From the NCBI RefSeq assembly GCF_024139115.2, contig NC_085140.1:426025781-426089780 (forward strand): DNA of 64,000 nucleotides, in the 5' to 3' direction. The translations under genes were made by a program, and so were the position numbers. The notes below the pieces were generated by a model. The model searched no databases. It worked only from the letters and a program-made list of their open reading frames with translations, and had not been told where the DNA came from. Position 1 is the stretch's first letter; each line of letters starts with the position of its first letter. Shown here piece after piece: positions 33,176 through 44,053 of this stretch. This stretch comes from Armigeres subalbatus (lineage: Eukaryota; Arthropoda; Insecta; Diptera; Culicidae).

Positions 33176-35375
33176 AAACAGGCCTTTAGATCGTTGGCTA
33201 CGCGTGTCGATTTGATATGATCCACTTCAGGCCTGTAGATCATTGGTTACGCGTGTAGATCTGAAGGCCTCCACTTCAGGTTTTTTTGGATAACCGTGAA
33301 GATCTTCCATACGCAAATTCTATCATAGGTACCACCATGGGTATATTGCATTTACAAAACAGGCCTGTAGATCATTGGTTACGCGTGTAGATCTGAAGGC
33401 CTCCACTTCAGGTATTTCTTGGATAACCGCGAAAGTCTTTCATACGCAGATTCGGTGAAATGTACTACAATGGGTACATAACATTAACAAATCAGGCCTA
33501 TAGATCATTGGTTACGCGTGTAGACCTGAAGGCCTTCACTTCAGGGATTTCTTGGATAACCATGAAGATCTTCCATATGCAGATTGTATCATATGTACCA
33601 CAATGGGTATATTACATTTACAAAACAGGCCTGTAGATCATTGGTTACGCGCGTAGATCTGAAGACCTCCACTTCAGGTATTTCTTGGATATCCGCCAAA
33701 TATAGTATATTAACAATATAGTCCACTTCGTTATTCTCCATACATTAGGCAACGGACAGCACAATCACACCATCTTGCGTCACAAAAGGCAACTAACGCC
33801 TGAAAACGATAGCCAAAGGGTGCGATGATTGCAAAAATTACACTAATTTACAATTTTTAACTATTTGAATTACATTTTTCGAAAATTTATTTTTGAACTC
33901 AGAAATCAAAATGAGGTCATAGGATGATCTCTAGCATATTATTTTGAAATATTATACTGCATATTGCATCACACGTTTAAACACCCCTCGGAATGTCTCT
34001 TCACTACATTACTTACCTTTTGCGACACCGCGGTGCTACTGTGTAGTCTTTCGAAATCAGCCAGAGTGGACCATATTGGTAATATAGTATATTTGATATC
34101 CGCGAACGTCTTCGATACGCAGATTCTGTTATATGTACCACAATGGGTATATTACATTAACAAAACAGGCCTGTAGATCATTGGTTACGCGTGTAGATCT
34201 GAAGGCCTCCACTTCAGTTTTTTTGGATAACCGTGAAGATCTTCCATACGCAGATTCTATCATAAGTACCACCATGGGTATATTGCATTTACAAAACAGG
34301 CCTGTAGATCATTGGTTACGCGTGTAAACCTAAAGGCCTTCACTTCAGGCCTTCACTTCCGGTATTTCTTGGATAACCGTGAACGTCTTCCATACGCAGA
34401 TTTTGTTATATGTACTACAATGGGTACATTACATTTACAAAGCAGGCCTGTAGATCATTGGTTACGCGTGTAAACCTAAAGGCCTTCACTTCAGGGATTT
34501 CTTGGATAACCGTGAAGATCTTCCATACGCAGATTCTATCATATGTACCACAATGGATATATTACATTTACAAAATAGGCCTGTAGATCATTGGTTACGC
34601 GCGTAGATCTGAAGACCTCCACTTCAGGTATTTCTTGGATATCCGCGAACGTCTTCGATACGCAGATTTTGTCATATGTACCACAATGGGTATATTGCAT
34701 TTACAAAACAGGCCTGTAGATCATTGGTTACGCGTGTAGATCTGAAGGCCTCCACTTTAGGTATTTCTTGGATAACCGTGAAGATCTTCCATACGCAGAT
34801 TCTATCATATGTACCACAATGGGTATATTAGATTTACAAAACAGGCCTGTAGATCATTGGTTACGCGTGTAGACCTGAAGGCCTTCACTTCAGGGATTTC
34901 TTGGATAACCGTGAAGATCTTCCATACGCAGATTCTATCATATGTACCACAATGGGTATATTATATTTACAAAACAGGCCTGTAGATCATTGGTTACGCG
35001 TGTAGACCTGAAGGGCTTTACTTCAGGGATTTCTTGGATAACCGTGAAGATCTTCCATATGCAGATTCTATCATGTGTACCTTAATGGGTATATTGCATT
35101 TACAAAACAGGACTGTAGATCATTGGTTACGCGTGTAAATCTGAAGGCCTCCACTTCTGGTATTTCTTGGATAACTGCGATTGTCTTCCATACGCAGATT
35201 CTGTTATATGTACTACAATGGGTATATTACATTTACAAAACAGGCCTGTAGATCATTGGTTACGCGTGTAGACCTGAAGGCCTTCACTTCAGGGATTTCT
35301 TGGATAGCCGCGAACATCCTCCGTACACATATTCTATTCAATGTTTCACAATGTACACGCATCATATTCAGAACA
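33176..35375 (+). repeat. Satellite array 2, ~133-bp units, inverted relative to array 1
   Basis: About thirteen units marked by CCTGTAGATCATTGGTTACG (for example near 33361, 34168, 34301, 34709, 34843, 34977, 35243). The half of the unit containing TTACGCGTGTAGATCTGAAG and ATTTCTTGGATAACC matches the reverse complement of the array 1 unit; the other half (CATATGTACCACAATGGGTA) has diverged. Interrupted by a MITE at 33697-34095. Confidence 0.9.
33697..34095. mobile_element. hAT-like MITE in satellite array 2, 8-bp TSD
   Basis: Terminal inverted repeats of about 31 bp with four mismatches (CAAATATAGTATATTA... / ...TAATATAGTATATTTG). ATATCCGC is duplicated exactly at 33689-33696 and 34096-34103. 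399 bp, non-coding. The family differs from the MITE in array 1. Confidence 0.88.
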
Positions 35376-35813
35376 GGCCAATATTAATTGAATTTATGTT
35401 ATTTTTATTTAACACGGTATGATACCGCATAAAAAACTTATTTGGTGTACTTGTAGAAATCGCACACCAATACCAACAGATTTATTTGACAGCAATCCAT
35501 CGAGTTTCAGACTGGACGAATGAAAATTCTCATGGACGTAAACAGATTTTAATAAGACAAATTTGAAAAATTTGAAGGGTATTTTTGATTGCCGATTCTC
35601 AATAAACTATGATTTGTTCAATGCGCTAATAGTACACAATGAAAACTAGGAACCCTAAAATACGTGTTACATACAACTTAGTTAGAGTAAGTAGTTGGGC
35701 TGGCGTATAAATTAGATTTGAAAACCAAGCACTACCTACTACGACGGGAATTAGCTCACTACCCTATTGGACATATTTTCGGTTTGCTGTTTTAAAACAG
35801 CATTGCGCGTTTA
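35376..35813. other. Gene-free spacer
   Basis: AT-rich with no open frame or repeat boundary that can be supported. Confidence 0.45.
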
Positions 35814-35979
35814 ATGCTACGTTTAGACAAGGCAAGTGAATTGAGCAAGTCGCTTGAGTTGAACGCGAACTGAATTCAATTCACTTGGACGAAAAGAAAG
35901 TTGAACATGTTCAACTTTTGGCAAGTCAATTGAATTCAACTGAGTTGTTCAATTCACTTGCCCCGTCAAAACGTAGCAT
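35814..35979. mobile_element. Foldback MITE
   Basis: ATGCTACGTTT at the left end and AAACGTAGCAT at the right are inverted; further in, GGCAAGTGAATTGA (35831) and TCAATTCACTTGCC (ending 35962) are also inverted. 166 bp, non-coding. Fragments of the same end occur at 13617-13640. Confidence 0.7.
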
Positions 35980-36130
35980 AAGGGTTAAGGACAAGTCTCC
36001 CGGAATCCAAAAAAAAGCACTCGCGTTTTTAAGGGCACCCGGAAGAGGCTGGATTCTTGAATTAATAACAAAGAGACGCACTGCTGTAATCTGAAAATAT
36101 GACGTATACGCCATTTTCCAAAAATGATGT

Positions 36131-36557
36131 TGTTCGAGCCGTCCCTGCCGAATAAGATGATACAGCGTATCGCTCAACCGCAGCCTGCGATACATTCCAC
36201 AACCACACGCAGCTGCACGAAGGAAGCAGAATTTGACGCAGCCACAACGCAACAGCGCGAAATGAGCGCGCAAGGAGCGCGCCAAAAGGGAATGGAAAAA
36301 AGGATGTTTTTCCAGCCCAGAAGGAAGACACCATCATTGTACGCCGTGCTTCCCACTCGTTGAGACGTGTTGCAAATTTAAGAAGTGAAGTTGAATATCA
36401 CGAAGTAATGTAAATTAGTTGTAAATAAATTATCGTTGAAGTTAAATTAAGAAAAGGACTTCTTTATCCGGTATCCGATTTCCGTGGTTTGGTTTTTCTC
36501 GGAGAGTTCCGTCGGTCCGCCTATGTTGAGGTTTCCCATACAGTCCACTCACGAACA
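36131..36557 (+). repeat. 5' LTR of the BEL/Pao element
   Basis: 427 bp, TGTTCG...CGAACA. Contains AATAAA at 36424-36429, a candidate poly(A) signal, and should hold the element's promoter; no TATA box is obvious. Near-identical to 42328-42754. Confidence 0.93.
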
Positions 36558-37015
36558 TAAATTTGGTCCAGTCGATCCGGATCGAGTATAGTGTAGTGTC
36601 TCTCCGACTGTTCCGGAACCGGATGAAGAACCGTAAAGTGCAAAACTGAAAGTGGATTCCGAAAAAGTCGGAAAATTCAAACAGTGATGGTGTGAGCAAA
36701 ATGGCCGCCATCGAAGAAGTACAGTGATTGTGCGACGTCACCATTTTGTGAAGAAAAACTGGTGTGCGGTCGCCATTTTGAAAGTGCTGTTGGATCTTAT
36801 CCATCGGAAAAACTAATTAAGCGAGTAATTAAGTGCTCAACACGTGGGTAGGGTACCCGAAGTAAGTGAAGATAGTTGCTTTGAAGCTAGTGTTCTGGTT
36901 TCCCAAGTGACCGGTTGGTGGATTCCCAAGTGACCGGTTGCGTGAGCATAGACTTGGCTGTGTTCCCAACCAACGTCGAGCATAAGGCTTGGCTGGATGT
37001 AGTGTCTACAGTGGC
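36558..37015 (+). other. BEL/Pao untranslated leader
   Basis: Between the LTR and the first gag ATG. Starts with the primer-binding-site-like stretch at 36564 and carries repeated ACCATTTTG / GCCATTTTG motifs (36660-36785) and a duplicated CCCAAGTGACCGGTTG (36901-36940). No upstream gene. Confidence 0.7.
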
Positions 37016-38497
37016 ATGCCGGAAGAAAGTGTTTCGAAGCAGCAAAAAACCGGAGACTCTGGAGCTAGTTCTGCACTTGGGCAGTCTACTCTAGATTCCT
37101 CCACTCCGTTAAGCAAGAAGCAGAAGAGAAAACTGAAGTTGACGGAAAAGTTAACAGTCATGGAGAACATCCAACGACTCGTCCGCCGTCGTGGCGCAGC
37201 AAAAGGTAAGGTGTCTCGCATCCTCAATACTATCCGCCCAGATGGGGATGAAGTGGTTCAGCTGACGGAAGCTGAGGTAAAGGTCTATATGACGAAGTTG
37301 GAAGCAGCCTATAAGGAGTACAACGTTGCTCACGACCAAATCATGGATGTCGTTTTGACTGATGATTGCGAACAGCATGAGCAACAGTATGAGGAGTTTG
37401 ACATCATTCACGATACTGTTTCCATTTTGTTGGAGGAACAGCTCACTAAGCTCGATGCTAACAAGATGGCCGCAAACGTCGTCGCAAGGATAGGTAATCA
37501 GAACCAACAAGCACCGGTTGTTATCCATCAACCGCTTCGCATGCCGGTGCCCACATTCGATGGCCGGTATGAAAGTTGGCCGAAGTTCAAGGCCATGTTC
37601 AAGGATCTCGTGGATAAGGGTCCAGATCCGCCAGCAGTGAAGCTATACCATCTGGATAAATCCTTGGTCGGAAGTGCAGCTGGTCTGATTGATGCCAAGA
37701 CCATCAACGAGGGCAACTACGCCCACGCGTGGCAAATCTTGGAAGAGAGGTTCGAGAATAAGCGCCATGCTATCGACTCTCATGTGAACGGTCTGCTGAA
37801 TCTGAAGCGTATGGTGAAGAAGAGCCATTTTGAGTTACGGGCTCTAGTGGATGAGTGCAGCAAACATGTTGAAGGTCTTAAGTTCCTGGAGCGAGAGTTC
37901 GAAGGAGTAGGAGAGGATTTCGTCATCCATCTACTGGCAGCTGCATTGCACAACGATGTGCGTCATCTTTGGGAGTCAACCGTTAAGCATGGAGAGCTAC
38001 CCGACTACGAAGACATGCTGGTGTTCCTGAAGGAACAGACCTTCATCCTGGAAAGAGTCGAGGCTAGCAGTCAGAAGTCATATTCGGCTCCAGTTAGGGC
38101 TGTTTCTGTAACGAACAAGTCGTCGGTGCAGAAATCTCATGCAGTTGTGTCTTCGAGCGAGACAGAAACGAAATGTGAATTTTGCGGAAAATCACATGCT
38201 AATCATAGCTGCGCCGACTTTAAATCCCTCACTGTCCCGCAAAGGTTGGTCAAGGTTCGAGAACGAAATGTTTGTTTCAATTGTCTACGCAGAGGTCATC
38301 GGAGTGTCGATTGTTCGTCGGAAAAATCGTGCCAAAGATGCAAACGTCGGCACCATACTCTCCTTCATGCTGAGAAAAAACCCAAGCAAGTTTGGCCCGC
38401 CAACATCAGCAACACCGACGACAGCATTGTGTTCAAGTTTGGCATCTCGTACGCAGCAAGTGTTGCTGCTTACAGCGGTAGTGGACATCTTGGATAG
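37016..38497 (+). CDS. BEL/Pao gag with zinc knuckles
   Basis: Open from the ATG at 37016 (493 codons). The segment around FDGRYESWPKFKAMF is typical of the BEL/Pao gag (DUF1759-type) and is followed by a long helical region. Near the C-terminus are Cys/His knuckles CEFCGKSHANHSC, CFNCLRRGHRSVDC and CQRCKRRHH, which in this family package the RNA. In related elements gag runs on into protease; here the frame leaves the homologous reading near a six-A run (38375-38380) and ends at 38497 after about 40 non-homologous residues. An in-frame TTG lies upstream at 36989 but the ATG at 37016 is the likelier start. Confidence 0.85.
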   Translation: MPEESVSKQQKTGDSGASSALGQSTLDSSTPLSKKQKRKLKLTEKLTVMENIQRLVRRRGAAKGKVSRILNTIRPDGDEVVQLTEAEVKVYMTKLEAAYKEYNVAHDQIMDVVLTDDCEQHEQQYEEFDIIHDTVSILLEEQLTKLDANKMAANVVARIGNQNQQAPVVIHQPLRMPVPTFDGRYESWPKFKAMFKDLVDKGPDPPAVKLYHLDKSLVGSAAGLIDAKTINEGNYAHAWQILEERFENKRHAIDSHVNGLLNLKRMVKKSHFELRALVDECSKHVEGLKFLEREFEGVGEDFVIHLLAAALHNDVRHLWESTVKHGELPDYEDMLVFLKEQTFILERVEASSQKSYSAPVRAVSVTNKSSVQKSHAVVSSSETETKCEFCGKSHANHSCADFKSLTVPQRLVKVRERNVCFNCLRRGHRSVDCSSEKSCQRCKRRHHTLLHAEKKPKQVWPANISNTDDSIVFKFGISYAASVAAYSGSGHLG

Positions 38498-41400
38498 AAA
38501 CTACCACCCCCCCCCATGCAGAATTTTACTGGATAGTGGTTCCCAAGTTAATTTGATATCTCGAGCAGCAGTAAATTTGTTGGGTTTGAAGCTGGGTTCG
38601 TTGAACATCACGGTCTTGGGGGTGAATAACACGAAGACTCATTCATCCAACTGTGGTGTGGTCCATCTGTCGTCGAGGTACAATGATTTCCATGCAAACG
38701 TTAAGTGTCTGGTAACTGACAAGGTGACATCGGATTTGCCAACATCGGTCATCAATGTCAGCGCGTTGGAGCTTCCCGTTAATGTTCAGCTAGCTGATCC
38801 GACATTTTCCAACCCAAGTAAGGTAGATATGCTACTGGGCAACGAATGGTTCCTTAAGTTGTTGTTGCCTGGTGAAATAGCAATGGGTGACAGTCTGCCA
38901 ATTTTGCGTGAGACCCAATTTGGCTGGGTCGTGGGTGGTGTGTTCGATGACGGTGCGTTTCCAGATGAAGCGGTTCACACGCACACAGTCACCATGGATG
39001 AATTAAGCCTTCCATTCAACGGTTTTGGGAAGTCGAAGACGTTGCAGATACAGAAGAATGTGGCAGTGAAGAAGCAGAATGTGAAGAACATTTCCGAGAG
39101 ACTCATCGAAGAGATGCATCTGGGCGGTACATCGTGGAGCTGCCGCTTAAGGAATCCGTCAGCGAATTGGCTGATTCTAGGTCGTTGGCGCTGAAGAGAT
39201 TTTATGCACTGGAACGAAGACTTTCGTTGCATCCAGACTTGAAACAGCAGTATCAGGATTTTATGGCTGAGTACGAGAGTCTTGGCCACTGCAAGGAGGT
39301 TGATGTACGCAAGGATTCGCATGATATCCTCAAGTGGTACTTACCACATCATGCTGTTTTGCGGCCTTCAAATACAACCACTAAGTGCCGTGTTGTGTTT
39401 GATGCGTCTGCCAAGGTTGCTGGTCGGTCACTCAATGACGTAATGAAAATTGGTGCCATAATCCAAAGTGATTTGCAATCCATTGCTCTTCGGTTTCGTT
39501 TCCCGTTATTCGTGCTGGCTACTGATGTGGCTAAAATGTACCGACAAGTTCTCGTGGATCAGCGACATACACCGCTTACTCGTGTGTTCTGGAGAAATAG
39601 CTCCACCGATCCACTCCGTGTCCTTGAGCTGACAACCGTCACTTATGGTACGGCGTCTGCCCCATTCTTGGCGACACGGGCACTACTGCAACTGGCCATC
39701 GACGAAGGCGCAAAGTATCCTCTGGCTGCTGACATCGTTAAGAATAGTTTTTACGTGGACAACGCTTTGTTCGGTTTCGATGATTTGGATGAAGCAAGCA
39801 AAGCCCAGACGCAGTTAATTGATATGCTTGGAACTGGTGGATTTCCTCTGCATAAGTGGGCTTCCAATAATCCTACGCTGTTGGAGCGGATTCCTGAGAA
39901 TGAGCGGGACGAATTGGTCAGCATCGACGAAGGTGGTAGTGCAGTGATTAAAACGTTGGGCCTTATGTGGAACCCAGATTTGGACGCTCTGCAGTTTGTG
40001 TCTCTCTCAACAGTAAGTAAAGGTAATACAACGAAGCGACAAGTGCTGTCGCTCGTGTCCAGAATGTTTGACCCTTTGGGTCTGGTGGCGCCGGTTATTC
40101 TAATTGGCAAACTTCTAATGAAGAATATCTGGAAGGAAGAGCTAGAGTGGGATGACGAGCTCACAGGTGAACTGAAGAAACATTATGATAATTTCCTGAA
40201 TGCGTTAAGTGGTGTTACGAATCTGCGAATTTCTCGTCACGTGGTGGTCACTGGGGCCATTGCTTTTGAGCTGCATGGGTTTGGTGACGCAACATTGGAA
40301 GCATACGGCGCCTGTGTGTACATCAGGTCAATTCTACCTGGACAACCTGCGGTGATGAAGTTGTTGTGTGCAAAGTCCAAAATCGTCCCGAAGACTGTGC
40401 TGACGATTCCAAGAAAGGAACTTTTAGCAGCGCTTTTGCTGAACCGTTTGGTGAAAAAGGTGTTGGCAGCATTAGCGCTGCCCTTCCGGGATGTTACTAT
40501 GTGGTCAGACAATCAAGTGGTGCTAGCTTGGCTAGCGAAAAACCCGGAACGCTTGGAAGTGTTTGTGAGAAACCGGGTAAGTGAAATTACCGCTACTGGA
40601 CATAAGTGGAGATATGTGAATACGCTGGATAATCCAGCCGATATAGTGTCGCGTGGCCAATCTGCTAGTAGTCTTGAGAAGAATGATCTTTGGTGGAATG
40701 GTCCTTTGTTCCTGCGCAGTGAAGAATATCAGGTGGTGGCACCAGGTCCACTGTCCGATGAAGAGGTTCCAGAGTTACGGCGTGCCACTATTTCTTCTGC
40801 GGTGGTATTGTTGGAAAAGTTGCCTGTATTTTCTAAGTTCGAGTCCTTCAGGAAGATGCAGCGAGTTTTGGCATATGTTTTGCGTTTCTGTCAGAACGCG
40901 AAACAAAAGGTTAAGCAGCAGAGAATCACACAGCGGTTTCCAACAGTAATAGAGATGCGTACCGCCTTGAAAGTCATCGTCAGGGTGGTTCAGTTGCAGC
41001 ATTTTGGTAAGGAAGTTGGCATCATCGAATCTGGTGAGCACTGCAAAAGATTCTCTACATTGAACCCCTTTCTTGACGATGGAATGATTCGTGTTGGTGG
41101 CCGACTGCGAAATTCGAGTTTGCCCTATGGCGTTAAACACCAGTGGATCTTGCCTAATCAAGATAAAATGGTGCAGCGTCTGATTGAAGCCATTCATCGT
41201 GAGAATTTGCATATTGGACCTTCGGCTTTGCTGGCTCAATTACGTCGCCAATTTTGGATTGTGGGAGCTCGTTCTGCTGTGCGCAAGGTAACCCGAAATT
41301 GCGTGCGATGTTTCAAGTTAAATCCTCCGTGTGCCACTCAATTCATGGGGGATCTTCCGGTTGCAAGGTGTGATAAAGCTCCCGCTTTCGTGAAGGTTGG

Positions 41401-42352
41401 CGTTGATTTTGCGGGTCCCATCCTTATTAAGCAGACTGGAAGAAAAGCAGCACCTGTAAAGGGATACATTAGTGTCTTTGTTTGTATGGTAACGAAGGGC
41501 ATTCACCTGGAATTAGTGGAAGACCTGTCAGCCGATGCCTTCGTTGCTGCCTTGCTGCGGTTCGTCTCTCGACGTGGTGTCCCTGAACAGATTTTCTCCG
41601 ACAATGGGACAAATTTCGTCGGGGCTCGCAACGAGCTTAACGTGCTATATAAGCTTTTTAAGGAGGAAGCAACAACTCTCAAGATTTTTGAGTTCTGTCA
41701 GCCTCGGCAGATTGAATGGAAGATGATTCCACCAAATGCGCCGCACATGGGTGGTATCTGGGAAGCAGGAGTCAAGAGCACTAAGACTATCTTGAAGAAG
41801 AAATGTCAATCGAGTCTTTTAAACACGTCGGAGTTTTCAACCTTGCTTTGCCAAATCGAAGCTCAGCTAAACTCGCGGCCTTTGTATGCTCCTTCCGAGG
41901 ATCCATCGGAGCTCGAGCCGTTGACGCCAGGTCACTTCATGATCGATCGACCTTTGACGGCTATTCCGGAGCCAAGCTGCGAGGGTATTCCAGTCAATCG
42001 TCTGTCTCGTTGGCAGTATGTCCAGCGTCTGCGAGAAGATTTCTGGAAGCGATGGTCACAAGAGTACCTATTGGAGCTTCAAAAACGGAATAAGTGGAAT
42101 AAGAGGCAAGAAAACATTAAACCAGGAATGGTTGTCCTGATCAAGGATGACAACTTACCACCACAATATTGGAAAATGGGCAAGGTGGAAAACTCGTATT
42201 TGGGATCAGATGGATTCGTCCGGGTTGTGGATATTCGAACCAAAGGTGGTTTATTAAAGCGTCCAATCCACAAACTGGCCCCTTTGCCTATACTGGACAA
42301 TGAGTGCAAGGAATCCGCGGGGGAGGATGTTCGAGCCGTCCCTGCCGAATAA
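38381..42352 (+). pseudogene. BEL/Pao pol: protease, RT, RNase H, integrase, in two frames
   Basis: Protease active site LLDSGSQ lies at about 38528. The reading is in one frame to about 39010 and then in the frame of gag again to 42352, so one extra base near 38375-38380 and one missing base near 39010 compensate. Reverse transcriptase is DUF1758/A17-type with FYVDNALFG (about 39750) where YVDD is usual. RNase H has YGACVY, RKELLAALLL and SDNQVVLAW. Integrase has the HX..HX..CX2C module at about 41190-41310 and D (VGVDFAGP), D (FSDNGTNF), E (IWEAGVKS) residues. The stop codon lies 25 bp inside the 3' LTR. Frameshifts suggest it is inactive unless they are sequence errors or recoding sites. 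Confidence 0.88.
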
Positions 42353-42754
42353 GATGATACAGCGTATCGCTCAACCGCAGCCTGCGATACATTCCACAAC
42401 CACACGCAGCTGCACGAAGGAAGCAGAATTTGACGCAGCCACAACGCAACAGCGCGAAATGAGCGCGCAAGGAGCGCGCCAAAAGGGAATGGAAAAAAGG
42501 ATGTTTTTCCAGCCGAGAAGGAAGACACCATCATTGTACGCCGTGCTTCCCACTCGTTGAGACGTGTTGCAAATTTAAGAAGTGAAGTTGAATATCACGA
42601 AGTAATGTAAATTAGTTGTAAATAAATTATCGTTGAAGTTAAATTAAGAAAAGGACTTCTTTATCCGGTATCCGATTTCCGTGGTTTGGTTTTTCTCGGA
42701 GAGTTCCGTCGGTCCGCCTATGTTGAGGTTTCCCATACAGTCCACTCACGAACA
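42328..42754 (+). repeat. 3' LTR of the BEL/Pao element
   Basis: Partner of 36131-36557. Its first 25 bases also carry the end of the pol reading frame. Followed by GATGC. Confidence 0.93.
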
Positions 42755-43600
42755 GATGCTATTTAACTAAAGAGGCTGGATTAAAAACAAAGAGACGCAG
42801 TGTCAAAATAGGAACAGCGGTTGCTGTCAAATCAGTTGTTCCAAACGGAATTCAAAATAATTATAAAAATTACAATCTGATTTTTTTTTGAAAATGTTTT
42901 TTTTGCACGAGATTAGAAATTTATTAAACATCAAAAATGGTACCTTTACTGTGATCAATTCGAGAAAACATTTATTATCATGAACAATCAAATAAATATA
43001 TGTGAAAAAAGTCTAACCCGGTGCTCAAAAATATTTTCAAATACATATTATTTTGAAATTTTTAAAATTATTTAAAGATTTGCATCCCATATCTCGCTGT
43101 GGAATTTTTTTCGTGATTCTACTTTTTCTTTTTTGACATTTCTCCTAGCGTATTTTGCGTTAGTCTATGACGTTTGAGCGGTGCACTGTTCACTAAAAAT
43201 GAACACTTTCATGCATCGAGTTCATTAATAATGAATTTTGGCACTTCGGCACCGCTCAAACATCAAAATTTATAATAACATCAAAACTTAAATTAACATT
43301 AAAAATAATAATAAACCTATGCACTGGATAAATATATACATATGTATACATATTATATATGTCTTCTTTAGCACCGTTGCTTTATATTCAACAATATATA
43401 TGATTAAATACAATATATAAATTTGCTAATGAGAACTCTGAAAGCATCTTCATTTACATGACTTTTTAAACTTTTTCATAATTTCTATAATGTGGATAAC
43501 AATACTTATCTTGCATTTAATACCGATTGGTAAATAATGTTTGTTTACTTTGGCACTGCCTTTGACGGTTCTTTCGGTATTCTTTCGGCTTCAGTTTTTG
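42755..43600. other. Intergenic DNA between the BEL/Pao element and ZNF-D
   Basis: AT-rich, with one MITE (43168-43265). TTTTGCGTTAGTCTAT just before the MITE also occurs at about 7190-7205, so the repeated unit is larger than the MITE alone. The rest holds nothing recognisable. Confidence 0.5.
43168..43265. mobile_element. Short MITE, relative of 6934-7036
   Basis: TGACGTTTGAGCGGTGC at the left and GCACCGCTCAAACATCA (with a small interruption) at the right are inverted; the shared core is TTCACTAAAAATGAACAC. 98 bp, non-coding. Confidence 0.7.
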
Positions 43601-43619
43601 CGGGTCTCTATCTATAAAT

Positions 43620-43754
43620 AACATCTCTGGTGAAAACTATTGCTTTCGTCTGTCCAACCAGGTCCAAGCAAGGTCTGTTGTATGAACAACATCTCTGGTG
43701 AAAACTTTGTTTTCGTTTGTCCAATCAGGCCCAACCAAGGTCTGTTGTGTGCAG
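43620..43754 (+). repeat. Two-copy ~67-bp tandem duplication upstream of ZNF-D
   Basis: AACATCTCTGGTGAAAACT starts both copies (43620 and 43688), and both contain CAAGGTCTGTTGT. It lies in the presumed promoter or 5' UTR of ZNF-D, so it may carry duplicated regulatory sites, though none is recognised. Confidence 0.75.
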
Positions 43755-43853
43755 TGCAGTGATCGGTTATTAGAGCAATAATTATTAAATATTGTTTACA
43801 CGTTTGTGCCACTCATTGGAGTCCTGAATCCTGATGTTGGAATAAACCGACAA

Positions 43854-44009
43854 GTAAGTTATACATTTATCATTTACCAGGACTACTTTGAATAATAAAT
43901 ATCAAAATTACGCCCACAACCTGCGTTTAGCCTCTTTTATTCTTATGTATTAATAACCATTTCTGATGGTAGGTATTCCAGTAATTAATATCAGTAATAA
44001 TTCTTCCAG
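43854..44009 (+). other. Probable 5'-UTR intron of ZNF-D
   Basis: A strong donor (CAAGTAAGTT, GT at 43854) and an acceptor TTCTTCCAG ending at 44009 bracket 156 bp just before the ZNF-D ATG at 44054. Inferred from splice-site strength only. Confidence 0.45.
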
Positions 44010-44053
44010 ACGATCAAGAAACTGCCAACGTGGTGTAAATCGAAAAATAAGCC

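Larger units (their letters stand above)
36131..42754 (+). mobile_element. BEL/Pao LTR retrotransposon, recent insertion
   Basis: 427-bp LTRs (36131-36557, 42328-42754) start TGTTCG and end CGAACA and differ at one position found by eye (C at 36318, G at 42515). Five flanking bases are GATGT on the left and GATGC on the right, an approximate 5-bp duplication as expected for this superfamily. A primer-binding-site-like TGG starts at 36564, a few bases inside the left LTR, and a purine tract GCGGGGGAGGA (42317-42327) precedes the right LTR. Domains run gag, zinc knuckles, aspartic protease, reverse transcriptase, RNase H, H2C2 and DDE integrase, the BEL/Pao order. No envelope gene is seen. A similar motif (AGAGGCTGGATT ... 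ACAAAGAGACGCA) lies on both sides, so the target was already repetitive. Confidence 0.93.

Noticed and set aside
38341..38410. Programmed -1 frameshift at the A-run between gag and pol
   Set aside because: The frame change needed is +1, not -1, and the frame returns near 39010, so paired indels explain it better.
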